This document shows positions 24,283 to 35,400 of a stretch of 64,000 bases of DNA, piece after piece. The notes beneath the pieces were generated by a model. It saw only the letters and a program-made list of their open reading frames with translations. It ran no database searches and was not told the DNA's origin. Both the position numbers and the translations under genes were made by a program. Source of the DNA: Gymnorhina tibicen (taxonomy: Eukaryota; Chordata; Aves; Passeriformes; Artamidae); the NCBI GenBank assembly GCA_013399875.1, contig VXAZ01005702.1, forward strand, positions 1,631,542 to 1,695,541, given 5' to 3'. Each line of letters starts with the position of its first letter. Positions within the stretch are counted from its first letter, which is position 1.

Positions 24283-25851
24283 ACGTAGCATCTGTGCATC
24301 ATGTTAAGGTATCATCATGTTTCTTCTCCTCAGCTACTTCTAGTGTGGAGAGGTGAGAGGCACATTTGCTTGGACAAGTCCCTCAAGAACAATATTGCTT
24401 GGGCCAGCTCATTTCTCTCACGACTATAGGCAGCTGTTGCCATCAGCTCTACATTATTAACAGGAGTATTGTTTTGGCATTAAAGGGAAAAGGGGTTTTA
24501 TGAGAATGTCATATTTCACAAGAGAAAGAACGACCAAGCTTTTAATGCCCATCAAAAACCACTTGTTTGTCTGATCTCTTTCTTTTTTAGCTGGCAGTAA
24601 GTATTTGCAGTTAAGTTCAGAGAGATTATTTTTATACCTCGGTTTTAAAAATATATTAAAAACAGGACAAAATATCAGAGGAATTCACGGCAGAGAAGCA
24701 CCTTGCAATTATTTATTTTGGAGGCACTGGATCTGCTGACATGGCATTTCAAAATAAAAAGTCTTTTGCTTCTGAAAATTATTCTTAGATTCCAAATGTT
24801 TCCATTTAAAGGCAAAAGATACTTCTACAGAAAAATAAGTAAGCACTTACCAGTACAAAACAAGTCCCTTCCTACAAGGTTTTGGTTTTCATTACAATGT
24901 TTTGTTAGGAGACTTGCCACCAAAATGATCATTGGGGACTTAAAACTCCATACACCAGTTTGCAAATCGTGTCTAAAGATAAAGTAGACCATATATGTAA
25001 TTTGCATATCCTCAGTAAAGAAGGATTTTTATTTTGCTAAGATAGAATTTGATGACAGGGAAATTCAGACTTATACTACATCAATCACAGACTTTTAACT
25101 TTTTGGAAGGATCACGATTCTGCCACATTTCAGGACTTTCTGAAAGGTGCCAAGTGCCCATGTTCTCACTTTCTCAGAGAAAGGCTTGGAAGCTGAGGTG
25201 CGCTCAGTTCCACACAAGAAGTGAATCGTGTTTAGGTCTTTGAAAGGAACAGCTTCTCCACTCTCTGCAAGTGTTTTCAGGATCAAGCCATCTTTGACCA
25301 CTGAGCAAAGGTGAGTTCTCCATCCCTGCTCCAGCACAAATCCAGAGAACGAATTCCTGTTCTCCATCATTAAACTTGTCCCATTTTTGGAGGAATGCCT
25401 GTTAACAGCAGTGCTGCAGCTGAGATGATAAAATTGCTGCCTATCACACCAGTGTTGTCTCACTATTTGCTTGGATTCAGACAGCTTTGTCATCAACTCT
25501 GGTATGGAAATGGTGACTCCTCTCATGGCAGAAGAAGTGTTTTTATCCCATGTTTGTACAGCACCTCACACAACAGTCATGGTCTGTAGCTGGAACTTCT
25601 AACCACGTAATACAATAAATGCATAGGCTTGATCTAAATTTTTTTCACATGTATCACACAGATCTGTTGTTGGCTTCTTGCACCAAAGGAAAAAGTTCAT
25701 CTCTACAGGAATTTAGTTTTACCACAAACATTTTGACAGTTTGAAAAACAAAAGACAGGTGGTCAGAAGAGGTGATGGTATTTTGAGAAGAGATATGAAC
25801 AAGAGATTAAAATAAAGAGCAGCTGTTCTACAAGACATTACTAGTCAGCAC
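24283..25851. other. Unassigned sequence upstream of the ERVL-like LTR
   Basis: No known gene. A minus-strand frame of 143 codons with an ATG lies at 25095-25526. Its product has no domain that I recognise, and it overlaps a plus-strand frame of 64 codons. An exon-like segment on the minus strand (24851-24972) has a plausible acceptor and a good gtaagtgc donor. Both could be chance. Confidence 0.3.
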
Positions 25852-26351
25852 TGTGTCTGGCTGGGATGGACTTAACTTTGCCCATAGCAGCCGGCAGGGG
25901 GGTTTCTATTTGTGGCCAACCAGCGCTGATAATATACCAGTGCTTTAGTTATTACTCAAATGCGCTTGCACAGCAGTAAGATCTTCCCAGTTTCCCACTC
26001 TGCCCTCCTCAGCAATTAGGTTAGGGTGGGCAAAATGTTTTGATGGGATGTGGGCAGGAAATCTGACCCAGTTTGTCCAGCAGGATATTCCATACCATAC
26101 AGGGTAATGCTCAGCTGTGTTCCCAAGCTGCTATTGCTTGGAGACCATCTAGGTATCAATCTGCTGGTGGAGAATGACTGCTTGTTCTCACCACCAGCAG
26201 ATCATTTGTTTATTTGTATTTACAAACACACGTCTTAAACTGTTTTTATCTTTACCCATGAGGGTTTTTCTTCTGCCTGTCCAGTACTTTACTCCCTGCC
26301 ACTGCAGGGGAGCTGTGGGAACAAGACGCTGCTTGGGGACTTAAACTATCA
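25852..26351 (+). mobile_element. ERVL-like long terminal repeat, 5' LTR position
   Basis: About 500 bases beginning with tgtgtctggctggg and ending near atca, in the plus orientation. The wording matches the widespread avian ERVL-type LTR: the opening line, the segment gatattccataccata at about 26084, and the downstream segment around 26230-26270 (aaactgtttttatctt followed by acccatgagg), which in this family lies near the RNA 3' processing region. An LTR carries the promoter and poly(A) signals of the provirus. A primer-site-like sequence and pol remnants follow in the same orientation, so it occupies the 5' LTR position. It is heavily mutated and there is no matching 3' LTR in the window. 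Confidence 0.8.
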
Positions 26352-26353
26352 GC

Positions 26354-26370
26354 TGGTGCCAACCCAGAAC
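26354..26370 (+). other. Remnant of retroviral primer binding site
   Basis: Directly after the LTR end the sequence reads tggtgccaacccagaac. It begins with the TGG expected where a tRNA 3' CCA end pairs to prime reverse transcription. Position and the first bases support the call; the tRNA species is not assigned because the site has degraded. Confidence 0.5.
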
Positions 26371-26599
26371 AGTCCTTTTTAGCATGCCACATAGGGCTCA
26401 AGGTAACTATACACTTCATCAGAATGTGCTGGACTGAATTCACAGGTGTTACAACTGTTCAGCTGTTGCTTGACAAGTTAGTATTTGCTGTTGCTGGTCA
26501 CAGTGTTGACATTCTTGTTCCCAAGACTGGTTTTCTCATTCCCTTACCTGCTCCCTTTATTGCTGTACACCAAGCTTGAGGACTCAGTTTCAGGACTCA
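26371..26599 (+). mobile_element. Decayed ERVL-like internal leader
   Basis: This lies between the primer-site remnant and the pol remnant. It should be leader or residual gag/pol sequence, because flanking parts belong to one provirus in one orientation, but stops occur in all plus frames and no domain is readable. A deletion of several kilobases relative to a full provirus must lie in or near this interval. Confidence 0.45.
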
Positions 26600-27262
26600 G
26601 GGTCTGCTTTTGGCCTTTTCAGTGTAACCAAATGCTACATGGGGTAAGTGGTTAGCACTGATCATATGATGGGTTTGACTGGGGAAATCCAACCAGCCAG
26701 AAATCCAAGAAGAGGTCATGGAAAGAGCAGAAGGCAGATATTTTGGATACCGCCTGAGGAGGTGATTCATACCGAAAAGGTGCCACTGTATAATAAATTG
26801 CCAGAAAATGGGAATCAACATGCTCTGTTTACTGATGTGTCCCATCATATTCTGGAAAACCATCAGAAGTGGAAAACCGCTCTATGGATTCCCATGTAAC
26901 GTCTCAAAAACTGTGGAAAGTTTTTCCTTTGTGTGGAAGTGCAGATCAAGCCATTTTGCAGAAATAAAAGCCATCCAGTTGGCTCCAGCTACTGCTGAAT
27001 GAGAAAAGTGGCCAACAATCTCTCTCCATACTGACTCTTGGCTGGTGGCAAATGGCTGGGGTGCTATGGCAGCAGAGGTAAATCTGTTTGGGCTGCTGCA
27101 CTGTGGAAAGACATTGCTGCCAAAGTAGAAGACCTTCCTGTAAAGGTACATCATGGGGAGTCCCACATACCCAAAAGCCATGCCAATGAAGAGTGTCAAA
27201 ACCAAGAGCAAGTAAACCAGGCTGCTAGAAAAGGAGATGACATTTCCACAATCTGAAAAATA
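26600..27262 (+). pseudogene. pol: Broken pol remnant, connection and RNase H region (ERVL-like)
   Basis: A remnant of a retroviral polymerase gene: the part joining reverse transcriptase to RNase H, and RNase H itself. It is spread over three plus-strand frames. Frame one (26648-26899) carries the connection and an FTDVS segment, where the first catalytic Asp is visible. Frame two (about 26900-27075) has HFAEIKAIQLA with the expected catalytic Glu, then an in-frame stop, then HTDSW with a second Asp. Frame three (27080-27256) has SVWAAALWKDIAA and HIPKSHA. At least two frameshifts and one stop make it non-functional. Upstream protease and most of reverse transcriptase, and the downstream integrase, are absent. 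The neighbouring LTR shares its orientation, so they are parts of one deleted provirus. Confidence 0.8.
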
Positions 27263-30200
27263 AACGGCAGCAGTCAAAACACGTGTGAAGTTGTTTTGAG
27301 AACGGACATGTACAAGTGTCTAGGATAAAAGACAGCTATTCTCCAGACATGGGTAGACACACGCCAGTTGTCTAGAGAAAGCATAACAAAGAGCATCAAA
27401 AAATTCTGCAGTATGGAAGCAACGAGTTAGAAAAACACTTCTCACAGAGACTGCCTGAACCATTCCCCTCAAACAGAAAGAAAAAAAGAAGAAAAATCGC
27501 ATCTCAGCCTTGTGCAGGAATGCTCTGAGGACTATGTCTTTTGGGAGCCCAAGGCTACATCTACACTGAAATATTAAGAGGGAAGAACCCATCCAGGGAC
27601 AATTGCTGCCCAGGACTGGACTGATTTTCTCTCAGCCTTGTCTCTAACACACCTTCCCAGTTTACCTAGAGGAGACCTTGAGGTAAGCACACTTGAGCTC
27701 TCCTCCTCAAGAACACTTCAGAAAACTCTATGCTGAGCAAACACTTGCACATGATCAATATGAATGTTAGATGAATTGGGACTTGAGAATTCAGACTCTC
27801 CGAATACGGTCAATGTCAGGAGCACATAACTGACAGGCTGAGTTCTGTGTTTAATACTGAAGCTCCCAATTTCAGGTCAAGACTGAAAACCCAAGAAAAT
27901 CACTTTGTACAATTAGATAGTGAAATTCAAATCAGGTATCATTTAAAACCAATGTTTTATATTCATATATAAATAGTGTTAATTAGTTATCCATTTAGCA
28001 CACTACTCACACAATGGAGTTTTTGATTACTTTTTTGTAATTCGTTGTTCTCCTTTCATTATGCAAGGGGTTTTTTTTTTAACCAACATATGTTTAACAG
28101 AATTTTAAAAAATAAATGGGCACGTTCTCTTGTGTTTCTTCACATGCCAGAACAAAGGTCTTGTCAGGAAAGCATAGTTCCTTAAAGAAAGAGTTAGTGT
28201 AGTAACAAAGTGCTCTATCGACTGGTCTTCAGAATAAACAATGATGACTAAAGTTTTAGAGATCACCATACCTTAAACTAAAAAACATGCATTAGAAGTA
28301 ATTCCTGACAGTATTGATGAGATGCTACTGTGGACAAGAAGCAGCTTCCTTCAGAAAGTTCTACAGGAACTAGATGGAGGAAATACTCTGAATTCCTGAA
28401 TTAGAAGGGCCATATTGGCAGCTGGCCTGTAGGTGCCTGGACTTCATACACAAATTAATCTGAAAATGGTCTAATTGCAAATGGCTCCAAAAGAAAAATA
28501 AAAATATGAAGTTACTCACAAAACCCTACAACTTCTTTTCCCAAATTTATCTGCTAACTGCCTTTTAATAAGATCATTTCTGTCTTCTGATTTGTGCGTT
28601 GCAATGCTCTAGTATTTAATTTAAAAAAAAAAATACCCATTTGTGCTACAGAGGCAATCAGGCTAAGACAGTGTAAATAGTCACACACATTAGAGAGTTC
28701 AATTTCAGTTAGTCACTTACAGATGTAGATAGTTCCAGATTTGCTAATCTACAGAACCATTACTGCTGGTGGTAATGGAGGAAAAAAAATCCACCAGTCT
28801 GAACCTCAGATGCCAGGATATAGTTACAAGGTTAATCAATATTTTAAATTGTATATACACATCGATTTTGCTTGAGTAGTACATAGAGTCAATATAGAAA
28901 TTATTGTGATAACACACAAACCCTCAAAATGAGGCTTTTTGCAGCTACTTCTTATACTGAAACAATATATAATATTCAGCACAACACCAGAAGTTTAACC
29001 AAAAACTAAACAAAGCAACTCTTTCCCTCTCTTCCTCCCCCTACTTCTTCCTAGCTCTTTTGCTACAGTTCTCAAAATATAACAGTTTCTGCCACCTCCG
29101 CAAATTCGGGTAAGTAGCACCAATACACAGGGAAACAGGCAAGGCACACTGCAGATATAGCTATTGTTAAACAAGTAACAAACACTGTTCATTTCAGCTT
29201 CATTTAAAAAAAAACAAAACAAAAAAACCACAAAACCTTTCACCTGAACTTGCAAATGGAAATTAACAGAAATTAAAGGGTTTTTTTGCTTTGTAACAGT
29301 TTTTTTAGTTTCTTCCAGCATGCAGACTCCAAATGCAAATGTATGTCATAAAAATGTTACCTCTTTTTTTTCTACCTCAGTTTATCTAAAATTATTCTTT
29401 CCGTAGAAATACAACTCTTTGGCTTCAAACTCTTTAACATCTGAGACAGTATGGTTACTCTTACTGATGCATACAAAATGACACTTGCCCTTACTGTGCA
29501 AGGCAACTTGCCCCATTGTAAGAGATATCTGTGTGGAAACTGGGGTCAAAGTACACACTCTACATACCCTTCTATTGCTATGATTTGTCTTTAGCAAAGA
29601 TATCTGACTGTAAAGATATCCAAAGCTGATCACATCTAGTTTAGTCATACCACAGACTTGAAATGTTCTCATTTCTGTACTATCAGCCTGATTTAGTTTG
29701 CAGAAAGAGAAATCGGTAAATCTTTGACTGAGATGTTGTTACTTTAAAGAAACATAGTGCAGTTCATCTACTGTTTGGAGAAGCCCTATCTTGGTAACTT
29801 AGATCAACAACTGAGAGAAGGCAAAGTGAATACCTGAAAATAGCAAGCCCAGCAGAAGTAGTTACACTGTCAAACTAGACCCTGGAGAATGGGGTTTAAG
29901 CCTCTACTTCATCACTAACTTCTGTGTGGTAAACTAATCACTTAGCCTTATGAAAGAATGAGTCAAGACATATATTTAAAACCTTAAGTTGGTGCCCTGA
30001 CTGGTCCTTTTTTTCCTCTTCTCTAGTCCCCTCACACAGTGGCTTAACCAGGAGCAGGGAAATGAGGAATTTGGTTCTTACTCATAAAAATGCTTCAGTA
30101 TATTATACTAGCCATAACAGAGAGAAATTGCAATCCACACCTAATCAATTAGCTGGTGTCACACTCTTTTTTTCCCCTTCCCACAAGTATGAAGCATTTT

Positions 30201-31342
30201 CCAAAGGAGAAATAGATAGCTCCCCAAAGTCAATTTTGATTTTTGTAGCTAAGTCAGTCTCCTGGGAAATGAGGCTTTGAATCCTCTTCAGCAAACACTA
30301 AATTTAAGAAATAGGAAGAGAATTCTTCCCCAGCACCAATTCCTCCCTCTTTTTTTGTCCTCTTCCAACAATAATGCAAGAAGCAAAACCCACACTCAGA
30401 TGAGAAAGGACAGAGGACAAACAGCTGAGGAGAAGCTCCAGACAGCAAGCATCCCAACTACGAGAGCCTGTCAAAGATTTCTTGGCACAGTACTTGCCCA
30501 AGTGCTTCTTGTTGCTACCTGTGAGCAGATCACTTCTGCATATACTTAGGGGGGTTTTGATCCCATCGAAAGGGCTTTGCTTACCATGTGCCTTGTATGG
30601 GTTATACACACCTAAAAGACCTGTGGTGCTGAAGGCACTCAACATCTAAAAGCAAGGCAGTGTGTCATGTTACTTCAAAGCACCTAAGTATTCTGCTGGT
30701 TCTAACGTGTCTGATTAGAGTTCTGATCTCTACTGACCTTCTCCTGTATCTATAGCCAGTGCCACAGCTCATTATGTGTTGCTGTATTCGTGTCACAGCA
30801 ATGCCACGCACAGAAACATTAAAGACTACAAAGTATTTAGCCACTGCAAAAACACAGGGCACAAATTCTTCATAAGCAGTGAGAACAGAAAACAGGGGAA
30901 ACTCTACACCTTCAAGATTTTATCTAGCACAAAGTTTATTTGTGTAGACAGTCTGACTGGTGTACTTTGAGCAACACTTCAGAGGCACTTATTCAGGAAA
31001 CGACACATAGTCAAAGCAAAATCAGTACCAGAAACTAACTTGGTTTGTATGATACCCTGTTTTTATGCACGGCTGAATTATTTGGAGGTTTACTCCTCTC
31101 CTTTCTCTCATCACGAAAACGCAGACAATAACAATCTTCGGCCTGCACTCCTGGGCTGCATCTGAACCGTGCTTGAGCTTACTCAAAGGGTGGCTTCAAA
31201 AGTATCTGCATGAATCATGAGGGAACAGGTCACCCGGGCCACAGCTCTCCCCTTGTCGTATACATTATGAGAGCCATATAAAGCCAGAGGAGTCCGTTAC
31301 ACAAAAGCATACTCCACTGGAAATTTAAGCTGGATTTCAGAT

Positions 31343-31370
31343 GCTCTGCACTGCTGAAGCAGTGCAAAGC
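31343..31370. other. Hairpin-forming inverted repeat
   Basis: The arms tgcactgc and gcagtgca pair perfectly around a tgaa loop, and three further base pairs form outside one mismatch. This gives an 11-pair stem that could form in RNA from either strand. Its length is too short for a typical microRNA precursor. Confidence 0.6.
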
Positions 31371-33135
31371 TGCCTTTAGAGATTTGTGAATGTAGCTTCT
31401 TCTTGTTACACCTCGGCTTTCAATAAATTCTCCCTGAGGGAACATGTGCTTTCCTTCAACAGCTTCTATTGTTTGGATTATCTTTCGCTATCTATGACAC
31501 ATTATTTATTAGCATCTTGCACTGCTTTTCTCTTATTGAATTAGCAAATGCATCCCACAGACTAAGGTGAGGAAAACAAGTTACTCATGGCAAGCAGCAC
31601 ACAAGGAACACAAACCCAAGCCTCCACTTCTCAGGAGAAGCCTTTGTGCTCTCTGGCTCATTAAAGATTGAATCCCCACAAGCACTTGGCCATGAAAGCC
31701 AGCTGGTACCACTTAGTCCCTACTTAAATCCAATGCCCAAGGGATGCAAAAACCTTATAAATGAGGAATTTCTAGCAGTATGTGGTTTTGGTGCTTTTAA
31801 TTCTGTTTTATGGTAACCTAGCAGGCATAGTCTGAAGATTTTTATTAGTACAAATTGTACAAAGCTTCCTTTTTCTTTATACTCTTCCCCACACCCCCTC
31901 TCCAAAAATGAAAAATGTTCATAATCATTAATCTGCAGTATCACAGCATTAACAATTAATTGGAAATGACCATTCCTTCACATGATCCTGGGGCTGGTCT
32001 ATTTTAAATCATTAACTGTTAAGAAGGCAAGATGGTTACAGGCTCTACAGGAGCTCTCTAACATTGCTAAAATTTTTATTCTTTCATTTTGTCTCCTACA
32101 TCTGTTTTTCTTTTTGACTTATTAAAGTTTTCCTTACTTTTATTTTAAACCAAATTCTAGCTTTAGTTTTATGACATTGAGGTGTTTTGATCAGATCCAC
32201 AACTCGTTTAAACTGACATAATTCCATAGCTCTATGGGCTTGTCTACATTTACCACCACTGTCTGTGCCTTTCTGTGTTACAACTGAGACAAAAACAAAC
32301 TGGTGTACTAGGTTCACCTTATCAGACAAATAAATTGTCAATGTCATGATTTATCCTGAATAGCAGATGTTTTCCAAAAGAGATTTTCTTTAAAATAAGG
32401 GGGTTAAAAATGACCTAATATACTGCAGCAAAATACTGAAGTCAATCAGTAAGACTGTTATTATTTCTTGAGATGGATAGAAATCTGCTATTTTCTACCT
32501 TCCCTTCCAATATCCCAAAGAATAATGATGTGATTTAAGAACATAAAGCTTGCAGCTCAATTGTGGCAATTTATGTTCCTGTAAACTTGATGTAAGCCTG
32601 AGCAGCCCAATATTTTTACTGCATATTGTAAAGGATGGCTTCTCAAATGTCATAGTAATTTCCACCATTTTACTTCCAAATTTATTTCTCTTTAGTTTTT
32701 CACAGGAAAGTGTTGAGATTTACCTCTGACCCAACCTACTTTCCTCAAAACTTGAACTGTATACAAAGAATGAAGGGATTGTTCAATGAATGGGTTCTTT
32801 TCTGGGTAACACAATTGAAAGACAAACCTCACATCATAAGGAGGTATAATGTATCCCTAAATGCATTTCAATTCCAAAGTGAGAATGGTAAGCAACCTCT
32901 CGCTCTGACCTTTTCTCTCTTCACTGTATGTAATGTTTTCAGATTCTGTTGAGGAGTGTGTCTAATTCATTTTTCGGGCTTAGTGAGACTCACCCCGAGT
33001 CATTTCCTATTTGCTCTCTTGCTGTGAGTGGAGTCACATTCCCAGTGAGAAGTCAGCTCAGTTCCAGTGATTATCTCCGCTGCGAGCATGCCCAGACCCC
33101 GGTGATGGCCTGAGAGGACGCCTGCTCATGCTGAG

Positions 33136-33156
33136 AACATAGTTTAACACTATGTT
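33136..33156. other. Inverted repeat, 8-bp arms, 5-nt loop
   Basis: The arms aacatagt and actatgtt are perfectly complementary around ttaac. It lies at the edge of a small CpG-retaining patch. It could be a dimeric factor site or chance. Confidence 0.6.
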
Positions 33157-33540
33157 AATAAACACACAGGGAATGTGTTATGCAAACAAAGGCCCCGAGG
33201 CAAATCCCTCTGCCCTCAGAGATGCAAAAAGAGTAATAGGTTTGGGGAGAACAAGGGAATAGTAGTACATCTGAAAAGCAGCCTCATTGTAAGTGTGTCC
33301 AGATTTGCAGTGGGAAGAGTTAACATGAAGACACGCTGTCTATCATTCTCTCTTGCCCTTCCTTTGAAGATCATTAGAGTTGGCATTAAGAGGAGTTATA
33401 CAGATTAAAGGCAGCTAGGTCTGCTCTCACTGCTCAATGAAACAGCTATCATCACAAAGCAGCATACCTTCAGCAGGCTATTAATTACATCCCACTAAAG
33501 TCCTTAAAAGGTAGTGGATTTTAACCTTAAGATTTCACCA

Positions 33541-33735
33541 CTTACTTCCATGAGACCTTAAATTTAAAGACTATGAATAACATTAAATAATGAAATAATG
33601 CATTTAATAATATCATAAATGAGTAAATAATAAATTACTGAAGTAAAAAGTATTAAGATAATAAATACTAAATAATAAAGTTTCTTAATAAGGGTAATAT
33701 TTAAAGTGTAATAAGGGTAATAATAAAATAAAGCC
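33541..33735. repeat. AT-rich low-complexity block
   Basis: Nearly pure A/T sequence built from irregular aataa, taaat and aataat units, with the word taagggtaat occurring twice near 33691 and 33710. No tandem phase is kept, so this is low-complexity sequence rather than a satellite. Confidence 0.8.
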
Positions 33736-35370
33736 TTCCCATCACTGTCCTTAAAAATCTTTTGTACAATGACACTTTTTTTCTAAACTGAACTATAACA
33801 AAGGATCATCACCTTAAACTCTCAACACCCCCACCCCAGAACCCAACACTAAATTTAGAAACAGCTCAGGTTCTTCAATCAAGCTAAAATCTCACCACTG
33901 TCCCCTTTTCTTCATCTCTCTTCATCCCCATGTCAATTTTACACTCCAGCCACACAGAGATATACATTAGAAAGTCTCACACTTTAACATGTCACTACAA
34001 TTCAGAAAAATGTCGACCTTAAAGGCACTAGGAAAAAAAAAATGAAAGTATGCAGGAGTGATAAGAAACATTCACTTACTCATTGAAGACTGTTTCAAAA
34101 TCACAAAGAAAAAGGATAGGAAGCCTCAGTACTTACATATACTCTCCTCATTCTTCTGTTTTCATTAACATTTGTATAATTAATTAGAGTCCTCAGGGAA
34201 AAAATAACCAACACTTCTTTACACTTCTTTAGTTCTGAAAAGCAATCAAGATCTATAATAGCCTCTTAGTTCTGAAGTTTAATGAAAGCTCATATGAGTG
34301 AGGGATCCATAGTTGCTTTCTTTCTGCTTTTTACAAAAAATTTTTTTAAAAGAAAGAGTGAGGAAAAATAATAATATATGATGTTTGGGACTAAAGACTT
34401 TTAAAAAAATAATAATTCTACCTCCCAGTAGCAAATAATACATTTAGGAGCCTCGGATGAATTAAACAACTTGTATTTTTCAGTATAGTACTGTATCATT
34501 TACAACCTAGTCAAATTGTATCAAATACAACAACAATCCCATAGCATTTTAACATAATTTATAGCTCCATGAGGTAAACAGAAGGAGGATTTTTTGTCGC
34601 CTTCTGTTTGCTACTTTAATCACATTCTGGGGACACAATTCTGCATGGAAGTGGCTGTAAATATGCCCATGCATTTCCAGCTCATGGAGGCGGTTACAAT
34701 GCGCATATTAAGGACAAGTTTTACAACCAAATGTGTGATGCAGAATGCTTTGATACTGATGAGATTGCACATCTCTAAGGGTGAGATTAATCCCGTCTAA
34801 CTCTGGCTGCTCAGGAAACTAACCTAAGATGGTTAACTCAACAGTCAGCAGAGCGTTAAGTAACTCCAGTGGGGGATTCTTCCTATCTGCTTTGGACATC
34901 AGCGTTTGTCTACTAACTGAGGTGTCGGACACACTCCTCTGGCTTGCAGAGCATGCCTAAATGGGAGGTTTAGATTAGACACCTAATTTCCAGACAAGTG
35001 AAGCTAGCAAACCTAATCCCATGCTGCAGCCTATCTGCACCACAGCTAAAGTCAACTTCAAGGTTGTTTTTTCACGGAAGCCTGAGCTGGGAACTGAACT
35101 GAGCTGGGGTACAGCGTGGATTTGGAGCCACTGCAGCAGAGGTTTCATTGCGCATTTCTCGCCTGGGCACCTCTGTGGGGATCCTGGCCAACCTGCATGG
35201 GGATTGCAGCCAAAGTCCCTGTGCTGATCTAACAGCTGGGAAGATTCAGGCTCCCTCCTCAGCCTCTGCTCCCAGCTGACTCAGCATGATCCTTCTCACT
35301 GCTCCCCATGCTGAGAGAGCCTGCTAAACTAAACTAACCCGGGCAAATTTAAAAAAAAATTTAAAAATAA

Positions 35371-35400
35371 GGAAGGAAGGGAAGAGAAAGAGGAAGGAAT
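35371..35400. repeat. Purine-rich GGAA-type repeat
   Basis: Irregular ggaa and gaaa units without a pyrimidine until the end. GGAA runs can be bound by ETS factors, but this is most simply a low-complexity purine tract. Confidence 0.8.

Larger units (their letters stand above)
27263..33540. other. Unique-looking AT-rich sequence, no gene recognised
   Basis: No 3' LTR or integrase follows the provirus here. Short frames only. Two perfect small inverted repeats are present (31347-31366 and 33136-33156). A small patch at 32960-33130 keeps about six CpGs and a p53-like half site gagcatgccc at 33084-33093, so it may be regulatory. A short weak resemblance to MIR-type SINE wording exists near 29890-29945 but is not strong enough to call. 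Confidence 0.35.

Noticed and set aside
26882..27277. Minus-strand open frame of 131 codons with apparent membrane segments
   Set aside because: It is antisense to the RNase H remnant of the provirus, which explains the sequence far better.
27661..27682. 22-nt segment with a strong acceptor (cacaccttcccag) and donor (gaggtaagc)
   Set aside because: It looks like a microexon but is very short, has no supporting frame and falls just after the provirus. It is kept as a reminder that paired splice-like sites arise by chance.
29880..29960. Possible third MIR-like SINE fragment
   Set aside because: Only one block (cactaacttctgtgtgg followed by aatcacttagcc) resembles the family, and flanking blocks are missing.
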